Positions 14,313 through 21,182 of a stretch of 32,400 bases of DNA are shown here, one piece after another; the first letter of the stretch is position 1, and the number at the start of each line of letters is the position of its first letter. The notes beneath the pieces were generated by a model that ran no database searches, was not told the origin of the DNA, and worked only from the letters and a program-made list of their open reading frames with translations. A program made the translations under genes and the position numbers. Source of the DNA: Clostridia bacterium. GTDB taxonomy: Bacteria; Bacillota; Sulfobacillia; JAJZYS01; JAJYTV01. Location: the NCBI GenBank assembly GCA_027420455.1, contig DAIBJA010000043.1:1-32400 (forward strand), read 5' to 3'.

Positions 14313-15011
14313 TCAGTCCAGCCGGCGCTGCAGAAGCTCTGGCGTGATCTCGAGGTGCCCGTCGCTGGCGACGCCGATCGACCCCTCCTGCCGGAACTCT
14401 CCCAGGAGGCGTGTCACCGTCTCGCGCGAGGCGCCGATCAGCTGCGCGAGCTCGCGGTGCGTGACCTGCAGCCCGACCTTGACGTGCTTGCCCATGCTGC
14501 GGTCGCGGACGCCGGCGAGCTGCAGCAGAGCCGCCGCCAGCCGGCCGGCGGTGTCGCGGGTGCCGAGGTCCAGGACCTGCTGCGACGTGCCGGTGAGGCG
14601 ACGCGCGAAGAACGTGAGCATCGCCCAGGCGAGCGAGACGTCGCTCTGCGCGAGGGCCCTCAGCGACTGGTTGCGGATGCAGCCGATCCAGCTGTCCTCG
14701 AGTGTCTGCGCCGTGCCCGGGTAGAGGCCCCCGGTGACGAACCCCGTCACGGCGAACAGTTCGTTCGGCTGGAGAAGATGCAGCGTCTGCTCCTGGCCGT
14801 CGGACGTCGTCTTGAAGACCTTTGCCGCTCCCTTGTGCACGAAGCAGAGCATCTCGGCGGGTTCGCCCTCGCCGAAGACGTACATATCTTTGCGGTAATG
14901 CCTGAGACTCGTGATCTCCCCAAGGCGTGCGATCGTCGCGTCGGGCAGTTCCGCGAACGGCGCGACATCGCGAAGCGCATCGGCGGCGGCGGGTGCCTGA
15001 ACGTGGGGCAA
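14313..15011 (-). CDS. Crp/Fnr-family transcriptional regulator
   Basis: A 232-residue regulator with a cyclic-nucleotide-binding-like beta barrel (about 15-130: YVFGEGEPAEMLCFVHKG), a dimer helix (DVSLAWAMLTFFARRL) and a C-terminal HTH (about 175-215: THRELAQLIGASRETVTRLL). The recognition helix SRETVTR keeps the Arg, Glu and Arg spacing of CRP (SRETVGR) rather than FNR's VETISR. The N-terminal Cys cluster of oxygen-sensing FNR is absent, so direct [4Fe-4S] oxygen sensing is unlikely; NO/heme or another ligand is possible. TTG at 15011 is chosen because GGAAGGAG (15028-15021) lies 9 bases upstream; the longer frame to 15140 lacks one. Probable targets are the DUF2249 operons and perhaps narK. 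Confidence 0.87.
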   Translation of the reverse strand: MPHVQAPAAADALRDVAPFAELPDATIARLGEITSLRHYRKDMYVFGEGEPAEMLCFVHKGAAKVFKTTSDGQEQTLHLLQPNELFAVTGFVTGGLYPGTAQTLEDSWIGCIRNQSLRALAQSDVSLAWAMLTFFARRLTGTSQQVLDLGTRDTAGRLAAALLQLAGVRDRSMGKHVKVGLQVTHRELAQLIGASRETVTRLLGEFRQEGSIGVASDGHLEITPELLQRRLD

Positions 15012-15170
15012 CGGCGAGCACTCCTTCCGGTCTGACCGTAGCACCAAACGAAGCCCCCCGCCAGGGAACGCGGACATCCACGCAACGTTCGCAGCGGCGT
15101 CCTCGTGCCCGCAAGCCGATTCCTGAGAGCCTCCGGCCATCTAGAATGGCATCAGGAAAGTCCTGGAGGT

Positions 15171-15177
15171 GGTGTCA
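15171..15177 (+). repeat. Proposed IS607 edge repeat GGTGTCA, tnpB side
   Basis: First copy of the 7-base direct repeat bounding the IS607 element. It lies downstream of tnpB, where the element's right end and guide junction are expected. Confidence 0.55.
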
Positions 15178-15478
15178 ACAGCTGCCTGATTTGCTGGACA
15201 AACCCGGACATCTGTTGTTCGTGCCGCCCCAGTGCCGACTTGTGTCGGTTGTTCTCGGGACCCGCTTGCGCGGGTGCCGGCCATCCTCACGCATGAGCCG
15301 TGGCCGGCGAACCACTGGGAGTCGCCCCATGCCTCTCGCGGCAAGCCGCTTGCGCACTCGCACAGGACCAGCAACCAGCCCCACCACCGGAAGCCTGTCG
15401 GCTTCCTCTCGGGCCTTGGACCGCCAGGGCATCCGCCGTTCTGTCGTTAGCCCCGCGACCGCCGACTACACGGCGGTC
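15173..15478 (-). ncRNA. Candidate TnpB omega RNA (right-end guide RNA)
   Basis: The tnpB 3' end and the region up to the element edge contain four stacked hairpins: GACCGCCG/CGGCGGTC (15457-15478, spanning the tnpB stop), GAAGCC/GGCTTC (15390-15405), ACCCGC/GCGGGT (15260-15275) and CCGAC/GTCGG (15235-15248). TnpB guide RNAs derive from exactly this place: the tnpB 3' end through the right end, with the guide taken from flanking DNA. By that rule the guide would be read leftward from base 15172. The exact start and the functional scaffold are not known from sequence alone. Confidence 0.55.
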
Positions 15479-17016
15479 GGAACTGTTTCAGGGTCCGCGG
15501 TTGCGCCACTGTTTCCGGCGCGTCTTGGTTCGGCCGCCTTGCGCTCAGCCGCCGTGGGATAGCGGAAGGTGCGATCCCATTTCAGCTTGAGATTCAGAGC
15601 TGCGGCCACGTTCGCATCGCCCGACCAGCCACAGTGCCCGCAGTGCAGCCGGCTGGGATAGCCGACCCCGCTTGGCGAGAGTCTCTCGGCCAAGCGGTGA
15701 CACGCCGGGCATGCTTGACTAGTCCAGGCAGGATTCCGCTCGACGACCAGGATCCCTTCGCGCAAGGCCAGATCACGCACATGCCTCAGGACCTGCCCCC
15801 GCAGCCAGTAGGAGCGCTTGCGGTTCGTCCTTCGACTCGAGGAAAGACCCCGCTCTGGACGGTACGGGCGCAGGTGCTCGAAGACGAGGACCTGCAGCCC
15901 GAGGGCGACCGCCCAGGCGACGATGCGCGCGGCGACTTGCCAGGCCAGGGAGGCGTCGAGGTTGCGGATGTAGCCCCAGAGGTCTTGGTTCGAGCGCTCA
16001 CCCTTGATCGGGGTTCCCGACGCCTTCTGCTTGCGCGCCACCTTGCGGAGCGCACGCTCGCGCTTTGCGTTCTCCTCTGCGTGCCAGACGGTCTCTACAC
16101 CCTTGCAGCGCTCGCCTTCCCAGGCGGCGGCCACGGTTGAGTCAGCGTTGAGATCGATCGTGCCCACCTTGAGATCGGGTTCCGCGAGACGACGCTCCTC
16201 CGCCTTGCCCTTGATCTCGACGCGCTTCTCGAAGGGGACGTGCAGATAGAGTCCCTCCGGCTTCGCGACCAGCGTCGGTGACTGCGCGACCCAAACGCCG
16301 GGAGTCGCTCTCAGGCGCTCCCTTTCTTCACCAGAGCGGTGTTCTCTCCCCTCGGCGATCATCCGGGCGTTCTGCTCCGCCCGCTCCGCGGCGATGCGCG
16401 CCTGCTCCGCTTCCGACTGGGTAAAGAGGTCGAGCGCATAGGGAGGCATCTGCAATGGCACGTCGGTCCATCGCCAGCGACCGTCCGCGAAGACCTTCAG
16501 CCGGCACCCGCCCTTGCGCAGCCGCTCCACATCCAGATGGTACATGCCGCCATAGAGCGTCAGGTTGGGGTGCGGGTCGGGCTCCCCCGGCTCCTTGCCA
16601 CGCGTCGCAGGGCTCGCCTTCTCCCACTGCTTGTGGTTCGTGAGATGGCTCGCGACGGCACCCGAGGCCGCATTGAGCGCCGCACGGCGCAGCGTGACGG
16701 GCATCTGGGGGCAAACCTCGCTGAAGTCGTGGAGTACCGTGGGGTGATCCTCCGTGCGCACGCTCACGCGCTCAGCCCAAGTGAGCAGGTCCTTCCCGGT
16801 CCAGGAGACCTCGTGTTCCCCGCCCTTGCGCGCCCTGACGGTTTTCTTCTCCTCGTAGACGTCGGGGTGTTCGAGGAACAGGTCCGTGTAAAAACGTATG
16901 GCCTTGGCCCATTCGATCTGCGTGCTCGCGATCGCCCGGGTCGCGACGGGGTCCGCACCCTCGGCGATGCGCAGGCGGACGGTGCGGGTGACGCCGACGA
17001 GAATCGGATCAGGCAT
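15466..17016 (-). CDS. tnpB: TnpB RNA-guided nuclease of the IS607 element
   Basis: A 516-residue TnpB, the RNA-guided DNA endonuclease of IS200/IS605 and IS607 elements and an ancestor of Cas12. The split RuvC site appears intact: D288 (GTIDLNADS), E380 (VLVFEHL) and D467 (GWSGDANVAAALNL). The zinc ribbon is C436-x2-C439 ... C459-x2-C462, preceded by WTSQACPAC. It is longer than the usual ~400 residues. An extra charged, helix-prone stretch (about 198-238, rich in Glu, Ala and Arg) lies between the N-terminal wedge/REC-like part and RuvC-I. The ATG at 17016 overlaps the tnpA end by 8 bases, so the two are translationally coupled. No frameshift is seen, so the protein looks active. Confidence 0.93.
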   Translation of the reverse strand: MPDPILVGVTRTVRLRIAEGADPVATRAIASTQIEWAKAIRFYTDLFLEHPDVYEEKKTVRARKGGEHEVSWTGKDLLTWAERVSVRTEDHPTVLHDFSEVCPQMPVTLRRAALNAASGAVASHLTNHKQWEKASPATRGKEPGEPDPHPNLTLYGGMYHLDVERLRKGGCRLKVFADGRWRWTDVPLQMPPYALDLFTQSEAEQARIAAERAEQNARMIAEGREHRSGEERERLRATPGVWVAQSPTLVAKPEGLYLHVPFEKRVEIKGKAEERRLAEPDLKVGTIDLNADSTVAAAWEGERCKGVETVWHAEENAKRERALRKVARKQKASGTPIKGERSNQDLWGYIRNLDASLAWQVAARIVAWAVALGLQVLVFEHLRPYRPERGLSSSRRTNRKRSYWLRGQVLRHVRDLALREGILVVERNPAWTSQACPACHRLAERLSPSGVGYPSRLHCGHCGWSGDANVAAALNLKLKWDRTFRYPTAAERKAAEPRRAGNSGATADPETVPTAV

Positions 17017-17656
17017 CGCCCATCACCTCGTCATCCAGTTCCTGCGCCGCCTCCTGGACTTTGTGGCGGAATCGCTGTGGCCGTCCCCCGTAGAGCCTTG
17101 CGGCGAACACGGCGACGATCGCGAGCATGTCCTGCACAAGTTCCTGGGTCGCGTCGGTTGCGACCGGTCCGTCCAGCACCTCGACGCGGACGCCGTGTGC
17201 CGCCAGCGCTTCGACCACATAGGCGAAGCCGAAACGCGCCAGGCGATCCTTGAACTCCACCAGCACCACGTCGATCTCGTCGGCAGCGGCCATGTGGAAC
17301 AGGCGGTGCAGACCCTTGCGCTTCTCGTTCAATCCCGAGGCCCGTTCCGTGACGGTTGCGACCAGTTTGTAGCGTCGCTCTGCTGCCGCCGCGACCAATC
17401 GTTCGCGCTGCCGATCGAGGTTGCCAGCCTCCGCCTGCTTCCCGCTGGAGACGCGAGCGTAGACGACGCAACGCGGCACCGCCCGTGCCTTTGCGTGAAG
17501 GAGCGCGTCAACTTCGCTCGCCGGGAATCTCCGCTGTCCCGTCGGCAGCCGCACAGGATGCAACCGCCCCGCCTTTTCCCAACGGTAGACAGTGCGCACG
17601 GTCATGCCGAGACGCTCCGCGACCTGCCCAGTGGACAGCATCTGTTCCTGGTTCAT
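17009..17656 (-). CDS. tnpA: IS607 serine recombinase TnpA
   Basis: A 215-residue transposase. Residues 6-50 form a MerR-like helix-turn-helix (LSTGQVAERLGMTVRTVYRW), followed by a serine-resolvase catalytic domain. The nucleophile is S70 in VVYARVSSGKQ, with downstream Arg-containing motifs in DRQRERL, VEFKDRLARFG and a C-terminal E helix. HTH first, catalytic domain second is diagnostic of IS607 rather than phage integrases or Tn3 resolvases. The upstream site is weak (GGGA 3 bases before the ATG). Met6, with AGGA nearby, is an alternative start. The gene appears complete. Confidence 0.93.
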   Translation of the reverse strand: MNQEQMLSTGQVAERLGMTVRTVYRWEKAGRLHPVRLPTGQRRFPASEVDALLHAKARAVPRCVVYARVSSGKQAEAGNLDRQRERLVAAAAERRYKLVATVTERASGLNEKRKGLHRLFHMAAADEIDVVLVEFKDRLARFGFAYVVEALAAHGVRVEVLDGPVATDATQELVQDMLAIVAVFAARLYGGRPQRFRHKVQEAAQELDDEVMGDA

Positions 17657-17693
17657 ATTCCCATCGTGTGGTGTTCATCATGCCTTGTCAAGA

Positions 17694-17700
17694 GGTGTCA
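17694..17700 (+). repeat. Proposed IS607 edge repeat GGTGTCA, tnpA side
   Basis: Second copy of the 7-base direct repeat, upstream of tnpA, marking the element's left end. Host sequence resumes just beyond it. Confidence 0.55.
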
Positions 17701-17710
17701 TGGACTCAGG

Positions 17711-17968
17711 GTGGCTCCTGACACGTCCGTTCCTCGGCGTCCCGGCGGAGCCTTGCCACGTCGCGGACTGGCCTGGAGTGTCGCGCTGCAGTCTCTGTCC
17801 CTCGTGATCCTGGTCGCGCTCTTCGTCATGGTCTTCAGGCAGCCACGTCCGCTCAGCACGGAGCAGTGGATCGGGGTAGCGGCCCTGGTGCTGATGGAGG
17901 GCGTCAGCCTCAGCGTCGTCATCGCCGCCAGCCGTCGCGTGAGGCCACCGCGCGCGCCCCGGTCCTAG
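17711..17968 (+). pseudogene. Small two-helix membrane protein gene, 5' end split off by the IS607 element
   Basis: The frame from GTG 17711 to the TAG at 17968 codes for about 85 residues with two hydrophobic helices: VALQSLSLVILVALFVMVF and WIGVAALVLMEGVSLSVVI. The tail is basic (RRVRPPRAPRS). No ribosome binding site serves the GTG. If the IS607 element is removed at the GGTGTCA repeats, the frame runs unbroken back to ATG 15146, giving about 99 residues. The gene would then start 134 bases from the divergent Crp/Fnr start. So it is probably interrupted near codon 10, unless the internal GTG or a TTG at 17753 is the native start. The family is unknown. It converges with pabC one base away. 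Confidence 0.5.
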
Positions 17969-17969
17969 G

Positions 17970-18884
17970 TCAGGGCTTGGCGTGTGTCGCCGCCTTGTCC
18001 ATGGCCGCCTCCACGAGCTGCCGAACCGCGCGCGTCACAGGCCCTGGTGCGGACGGCAGGGCCAGATTCGCGACCGCCCGCACGGGCACGACGCCCCGAA
18101 AGGCGCTCGTCACGAACATCTCGCTCGCCTCGGACACGGAACTCAGCGGAAGTTTCGCCTCCCGAACCGTCATGCCGGCCAGCCTTGCCAACTCCAGCAC
18201 GAGACCGCGAGCGATGCCGGGGAGTGGGCCCGAAGCCAGGTCCGGCGTGACGATGTCGCTCCCGGCCACAAGGAAAAGGTTCGCCCGGGTGCCCTCGACG
18301 AGCTGACCGTCCATGTTCAAAAAGAGGCACTCGTCCGCGCCCTGGGCCTGCGCGTGCTGCATCGCGAGTACCTTGTCCAACGCGCTCCACGACTTCAGCC
18401 GGTTGCCGGGGTAGCCGGCGTCCAGCCGCCAGGGGGCGACGACGCAGGTCAGTGGGTCCGGCATATCGGGCCCGCCCTCGCCCGTTCCCACCTCGGCCGT
18501 CAGCCGCCAGGATGCCGCGGCGGGTGGTCCGAAACCGCGCGGTCCACTGCCGCGGCTCACGGCGAGGCGCAGGAAACCATTCTCGACTCCGTTTCGGCGG
18601 GCCGTGTCGACACAGCCCTGGACGATCTCCCGGTCGCTCAGAGCGAGCTCTGGAAAACGCAGCGACCTCAGCCCGTCGCGCAGTCTCGCGACGTGACGCT
18701 CGATGAACGGCAAACCGCCACGTTGGACCCGCATCGTCTCGAAGAGTCCGTCGCCGTAGCGCAGACCACGGTCATCGAGCGGCACGGACACGGCATGGCT
18801 GGGCAAGAACCGGGCTCGAGCGTCCGATGAAGCCACCCAGACGACGGGTCCCCCCCGGTTGCCACCGGGACCTTGCGGGCTCAA
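17970..18884 (-). CDS. pabC: Aminodeoxychorismate lyase (class IV aminotransferase fold)
   Basis: A 304-residue PLP enzyme of fold type IV that cleaves 4-amino-4-deoxychorismate to 4-aminobenzoate and pyruvate. Landmarks: DDRGLRYGDGLFET (about 37-50), the PLP lysine in RLKSWSALDKVLA, and LVEGTRANLFLV. A D-amino-acid or branched-chain aminotransferase would look similar, but position directly after pabA and pabB makes PabC the best call. The frame opens with a TTG at 18884 preceded closely by GGTGGAG; a GTG at 18836 is an alternative, since the usual N-terminus is near VVWV. It is third in the operon, with a 45-base gap to pabB. Confidence 0.85.
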   Translation of the reverse strand: MSPQGPGGNRGGPVVWVASSDARARFLPSHAVSVPLDDRGLRYGDGLFETMRVQRGGLPFIERHVARLRDGLRSLRFPELALSDREIVQGCVDTARRNGVENGFLRLAVSRGSGPRGFGPPAAASWRLTAEVGTGEGGPDMPDPLTCVVAPWRLDAGYPGNRLKSWSALDKVLAMQHAQAQGADECLFLNMDGQLVEGTRANLFLVAGSDIVTPDLASGPLPGIARGLVLELARLAGMTVREAKLPLSSVSEASEMFVTSAFRGVVPVRAVANLALPSAPGPVTRAVRQLVEAAMDKAATHAKP

Positions 18885-18929
18885 AGCTCCACCAGCTCCT
18901 TCGCGTGACCCAGGACCACACCACGGCCT

Positions 18930-20345
18930 TCAGACAACCTCTGCGCCCAGCGCCTGCAGCATCGCGCTCGCCTTGGCCAGGGTCTCGTCATACTCCCCAT
19001 CCGGGTCCGAGTCGAGCACGACGGCACCGCCCGCGCCGAAGGTCACGCGGCCGTCGGCGCAGACCATGGTGCGGATCATGATGCTCAGATCGAGCTGCCC
19101 CGTGAAGCCGAGGTATCCCAAGGCGCCGCAGTAGGCGTTGCGGCGTACGCCCTCGAGTTCCTCGATGATCTCCATGGCGCGGATCTTCGGTGCGCCAGTG
19201 ATCGATCCCCCAGGCAGTGTCGCCCGCAGAAGGTCCCCCATGGTCGCGGTGGGCATCAGCTCCCCCTCGATCACCGCCACCGCATGGTGGACGTTCGCGT
19301 AGCGCTCTAGCCTGCGGGCCGCGCTGACACGTACCGTACCAATCTGACAGACGCGGCCAAGATCGTTGCGCGAAAGGTCCACGATCATGTTGAGCTCCGC
19401 CTGGTCCTTCTCGCTCGCGAGCAGCTCCCTGGCAAGCTCGGCGTCCTGCCGCGCTCCCTTGCCGCGCGGCCGCGTTCCCTTGATCGGGCGCGTCTCCACG
19501 CGGCGCAGCTCGTCGACACGGAGAAAGCGCTCTGGCGACGAACTCACGACCTGGAACCTTCCGGCGTCCAGGTACGCGCTGAAAGGCGCCGGGCTAAGAG
19601 CGCGCAGTCGCTCGTGGAGCCTGCGTGCGGGGAAAGGCACGCCTGCTGTGAAGCGCTGCGACAGGTTCACCTCGAAGATGTCGCCGGCCCGAATGTAGTC
19701 CCGCGCACGTTCCACCGCACTGCTGTAGCCCGCGCGGTCGAAGTTCGACCGGACCCGGATGGCCGCCTCCGGCACGGCTTCTTTCGGCGCCATTTCCCGG
19801 GCCGGCACGGTCTCGGTCACAACCCGGGCCAATTCCTGCGCCAGCCTTGCCGCGGCCTCCTCGCGCCCCGGCAGGGGTGACGCGATCACCCACGCCTCGC
19901 CGCCTGAGTGGTCGATGGCAAGCAGCGCATCGTAGGCGCAGAGGTAGATGTCCGGGAGTGAAGATTCGTTCAGGGCGGTCGCGGGCAGCCGTTCGATGTA
20001 GCGTCCGCTATCGTAGGCGAAATAGCCGACGAAGCCTCCCGCGAGCGGCGGCAGGCCGGCCACGTGTTCAAGGCGCCACTGCGAAAGCAGGGCATCGAGA
20101 GCGGCAAAGGGATCCCCGGGCAGCAGACGCTCGCCATCCTGCGTCTTTAAGCGGGTTTCGCCGTCGTGCAGCGTGAAGACGGCAAATGGCCGGCTGCCAA
20201 GGAACGACCAGCGACGCGTCTCCTCCGGTCCGGTCGGTCCAGACTCCAGGAGAAACCGGTCTTGGGACGGTGGCAGCCGGTCGAAGAGGCCAGAGGGGTC
20301 GAACTGTCCCTGTACCCTGGCGATGACCACCGGCCTCTCAGACAT
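18930..20345 (-). CDS. pabB: Aminodeoxychorismate synthase component I
   Basis: A 471-residue chorismate-utilising enzyme that, with the PabA glutaminase, turns chorismate and ammonia into 4-amino-4-deoxychorismate for folate synthesis. The PIKGTRPRG motif has the Lys diagnostic of PabB; anthranilate synthase TrpE usually has PMAGT. Other chorismate-domain landmarks are SSSPERFLRV, MIVDLSRNDLGRVC, LPGGSITGAPK and RNAYCGALGYL. ATG 20345 overlaps the pabA stop (ATGTCTGA), showing translational coupling; a GTG 12 bases earlier is in frame but less likely. The neighbouring PabA and PabC confirm the pathway. Confidence 0.93.
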   Translation of the reverse strand: MSERPVVIARVQGQFDPSGLFDRLPPSQDRFLLESGPTGPEETRRWSFLGSRPFAVFTLHDGETRLKTQDGERLLPGDPFAALDALLSQWRLEHVAGLPPLAGGFVGYFAYDSGRYIERLPATALNESSLPDIYLCAYDALLAIDHSGGEAWVIASPLPGREEAAARLAQELARVVTETVPAREMAPKEAVPEAAIRVRSNFDRAGYSSAVERARDYIRAGDIFEVNLSQRFTAGVPFPARRLHERLRALSPAPFSAYLDAGRFQVVSSSPERFLRVDELRRVETRPIKGTRPRGKGARQDAELARELLASEKDQAELNMIVDLSRNDLGRVCQIGTVRVSAARRLERYANVHHAVAVIEGELMPTATMGDLLRATLPGGSITGAPKIRAMEIIEELEGVRRNAYCGALGYLGFTGQLDLSIMIRTMVCADGRVTFGAGGAVVLDSDPDGEYDETLAKASAMLQALGAEVV

Positions 20346-20958
20346 GGTGCGCCTCACGCCGTTCCGGAAGGGGTGGCTCTGGGCAAAGGCCGCGCACCTC
20401 GGCCACGAAGTTCGCCAGAATGTCGATGCCGTGCACGGTGAAGGCGGACTCCGGATGGAACTGGAGACCTTCGACGGGGGCCCCGCGGTGGCGCAGGGCC
20501 ATCACCTCGCCCTCGGCGCTCCAGGCCGTCACCGCCAGCTCGGGAGGCAGCGTCTTGGGATCCACGACGAGTGAGTGGTAGCGGCAGACCGTCAGTGGCG
20601 AAGGCAGACTGCGCAGGCTGCCCTCGCCGACGTGCCAGGCGGGTGCCTGCTTGCCGTGAAGCGGGCGCTGCGCGCCGATGATCTGGCCGCCAAACGCGGC
20701 CGCGATCGCCTGCATGCCGAGGCAGACGCCGAAGATCGGCAGACGAGAGAAGAGTGCCTGTACGAGCGGTACGCACACGCCGGCGTCTTCGGGCCTGCCC
20801 GGGCCAGGCGAGAGCACAACCGCCTCGGCAGCCGAGTTCCTTACATCCTCAACAGTGCATGCGTCATTGCGCAGCACCTTGGTCTCCACGCCGAGGCGAC
20901 CAAGATGCTGCACCAAGTTGTAGGTGAAGGAGTCGTAGTTGTCGACCAGCAGGAACAT
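20338..20958 (-). CDS. pabA: Aminodeoxychorismate/anthranilate synthase glutamine amidotransferase
   Basis: A 206-residue class I glutaminase that supplies ammonia to PabB (and possibly to TrpE, if shared as in Bacillus). It begins LLVDNYDSFTYNLVQHLG. The Cys nucleophile is in FGVCLGMQAI, and the catalytic His-x-Glu is in LQFHPES. VVLSPGPGRP is also typical. I chose ATG 20958 with GGCGGTG upstream; a GTG three codons earlier (20967) is possible. It is first gene of the pabABC operon, all on the minus strand. The promoter upstream was not identified. Confidence 0.93.
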   Translation of the reverse strand: MFLLVDNYDSFTYNLVQHLGRLGVETKVLRNDACTVEDVRNSAAEAVVLSPGPGRPEDAGVCVPLVQALFSRLPIFGVCLGMQAIAAAFGGQIIGAQRPLHGKQAPAWHVGEGSLRSLPSPLTVCRYHSLVVDPKTLPPELAVTAWSAEGEVMALRHRGAPVEGLQFHPESAFTVHGIDILANFVAEVRGLCPEPPLPERREAHHV

Positions 20959-21135
20959 CCAGATCACCGCCTACGCTGCCATGCTAGACGGTGCCTGGTC
21001 CACTGGCAACGTACGTCCGCTGGCGACCAGGACTCCTCCCGCGGTTCGCATGGCGGTCCCCGCTGCTCCAGCCGTGTGGCAGCTCGCGCCACGGAGCTGC
21101 AGGTGCGCCCGCCGCCGATGTGGGCCAAGGGACAC

Positions 21136-21171
21136 GAAGGACCACCTGGCGTGCGCCAGAGGCGGTCCTTC
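21136..21171 (-). terminator. Hairpin terminator after the Vgb-like gene
   Basis: GAAGGACC and GGTCCTTC form an 8-bp outer stem, with an inner GGCG/CGCC pairing, 12 bases past the stop of the minus-strand propeller gene at 21183. The T tract is weak (GTGTCCCTT), so efficiency is uncertain. It also separates that gene from the pabA promoter region (20959-21135), in which I see nothing else. Confidence 0.6.
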
Positions 21172-21182
21172 GCGCCCCGCTT

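Larger units (their letters stand above)
15171..17700 (-). mobile_element. IS607-family insertion sequence (tnpA-tnpB-omega RNA)
   Basis: About 2.5 kb holding a MerR-HTH serine recombinase (TnpA) overlapping a TnpB nuclease, both on the minus strand, the standard IS607 arrangement. No terminal inverted repeats are evident, as expected. Both proposed edges carry GGTGTCA in direct orientation (15171-15177 and 17694-17700); IS607 elements recombine at a short GG-containing core. Joining the flanks at these copies restores an ATG reading frame (from 15146) into a small membrane protein gene, independent support for the boundaries. The exact crossover within the 7-base repeat cannot be fixed from one copy. 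Confidence 0.8.

Noticed and set aside
14313-15011. Oxygen-sensing FNR
   Set aside because: The N-terminal Cys cluster that binds [4Fe-4S] is absent and the recognition helix is CRP-like.
18930-20345. TrpE (anthranilate synthase) instead of PabB
   Set aside because: The PIKGT motif with Lys and the neighbouring pabC point to aminodeoxychorismate synthase; no other trp genes are nearby.
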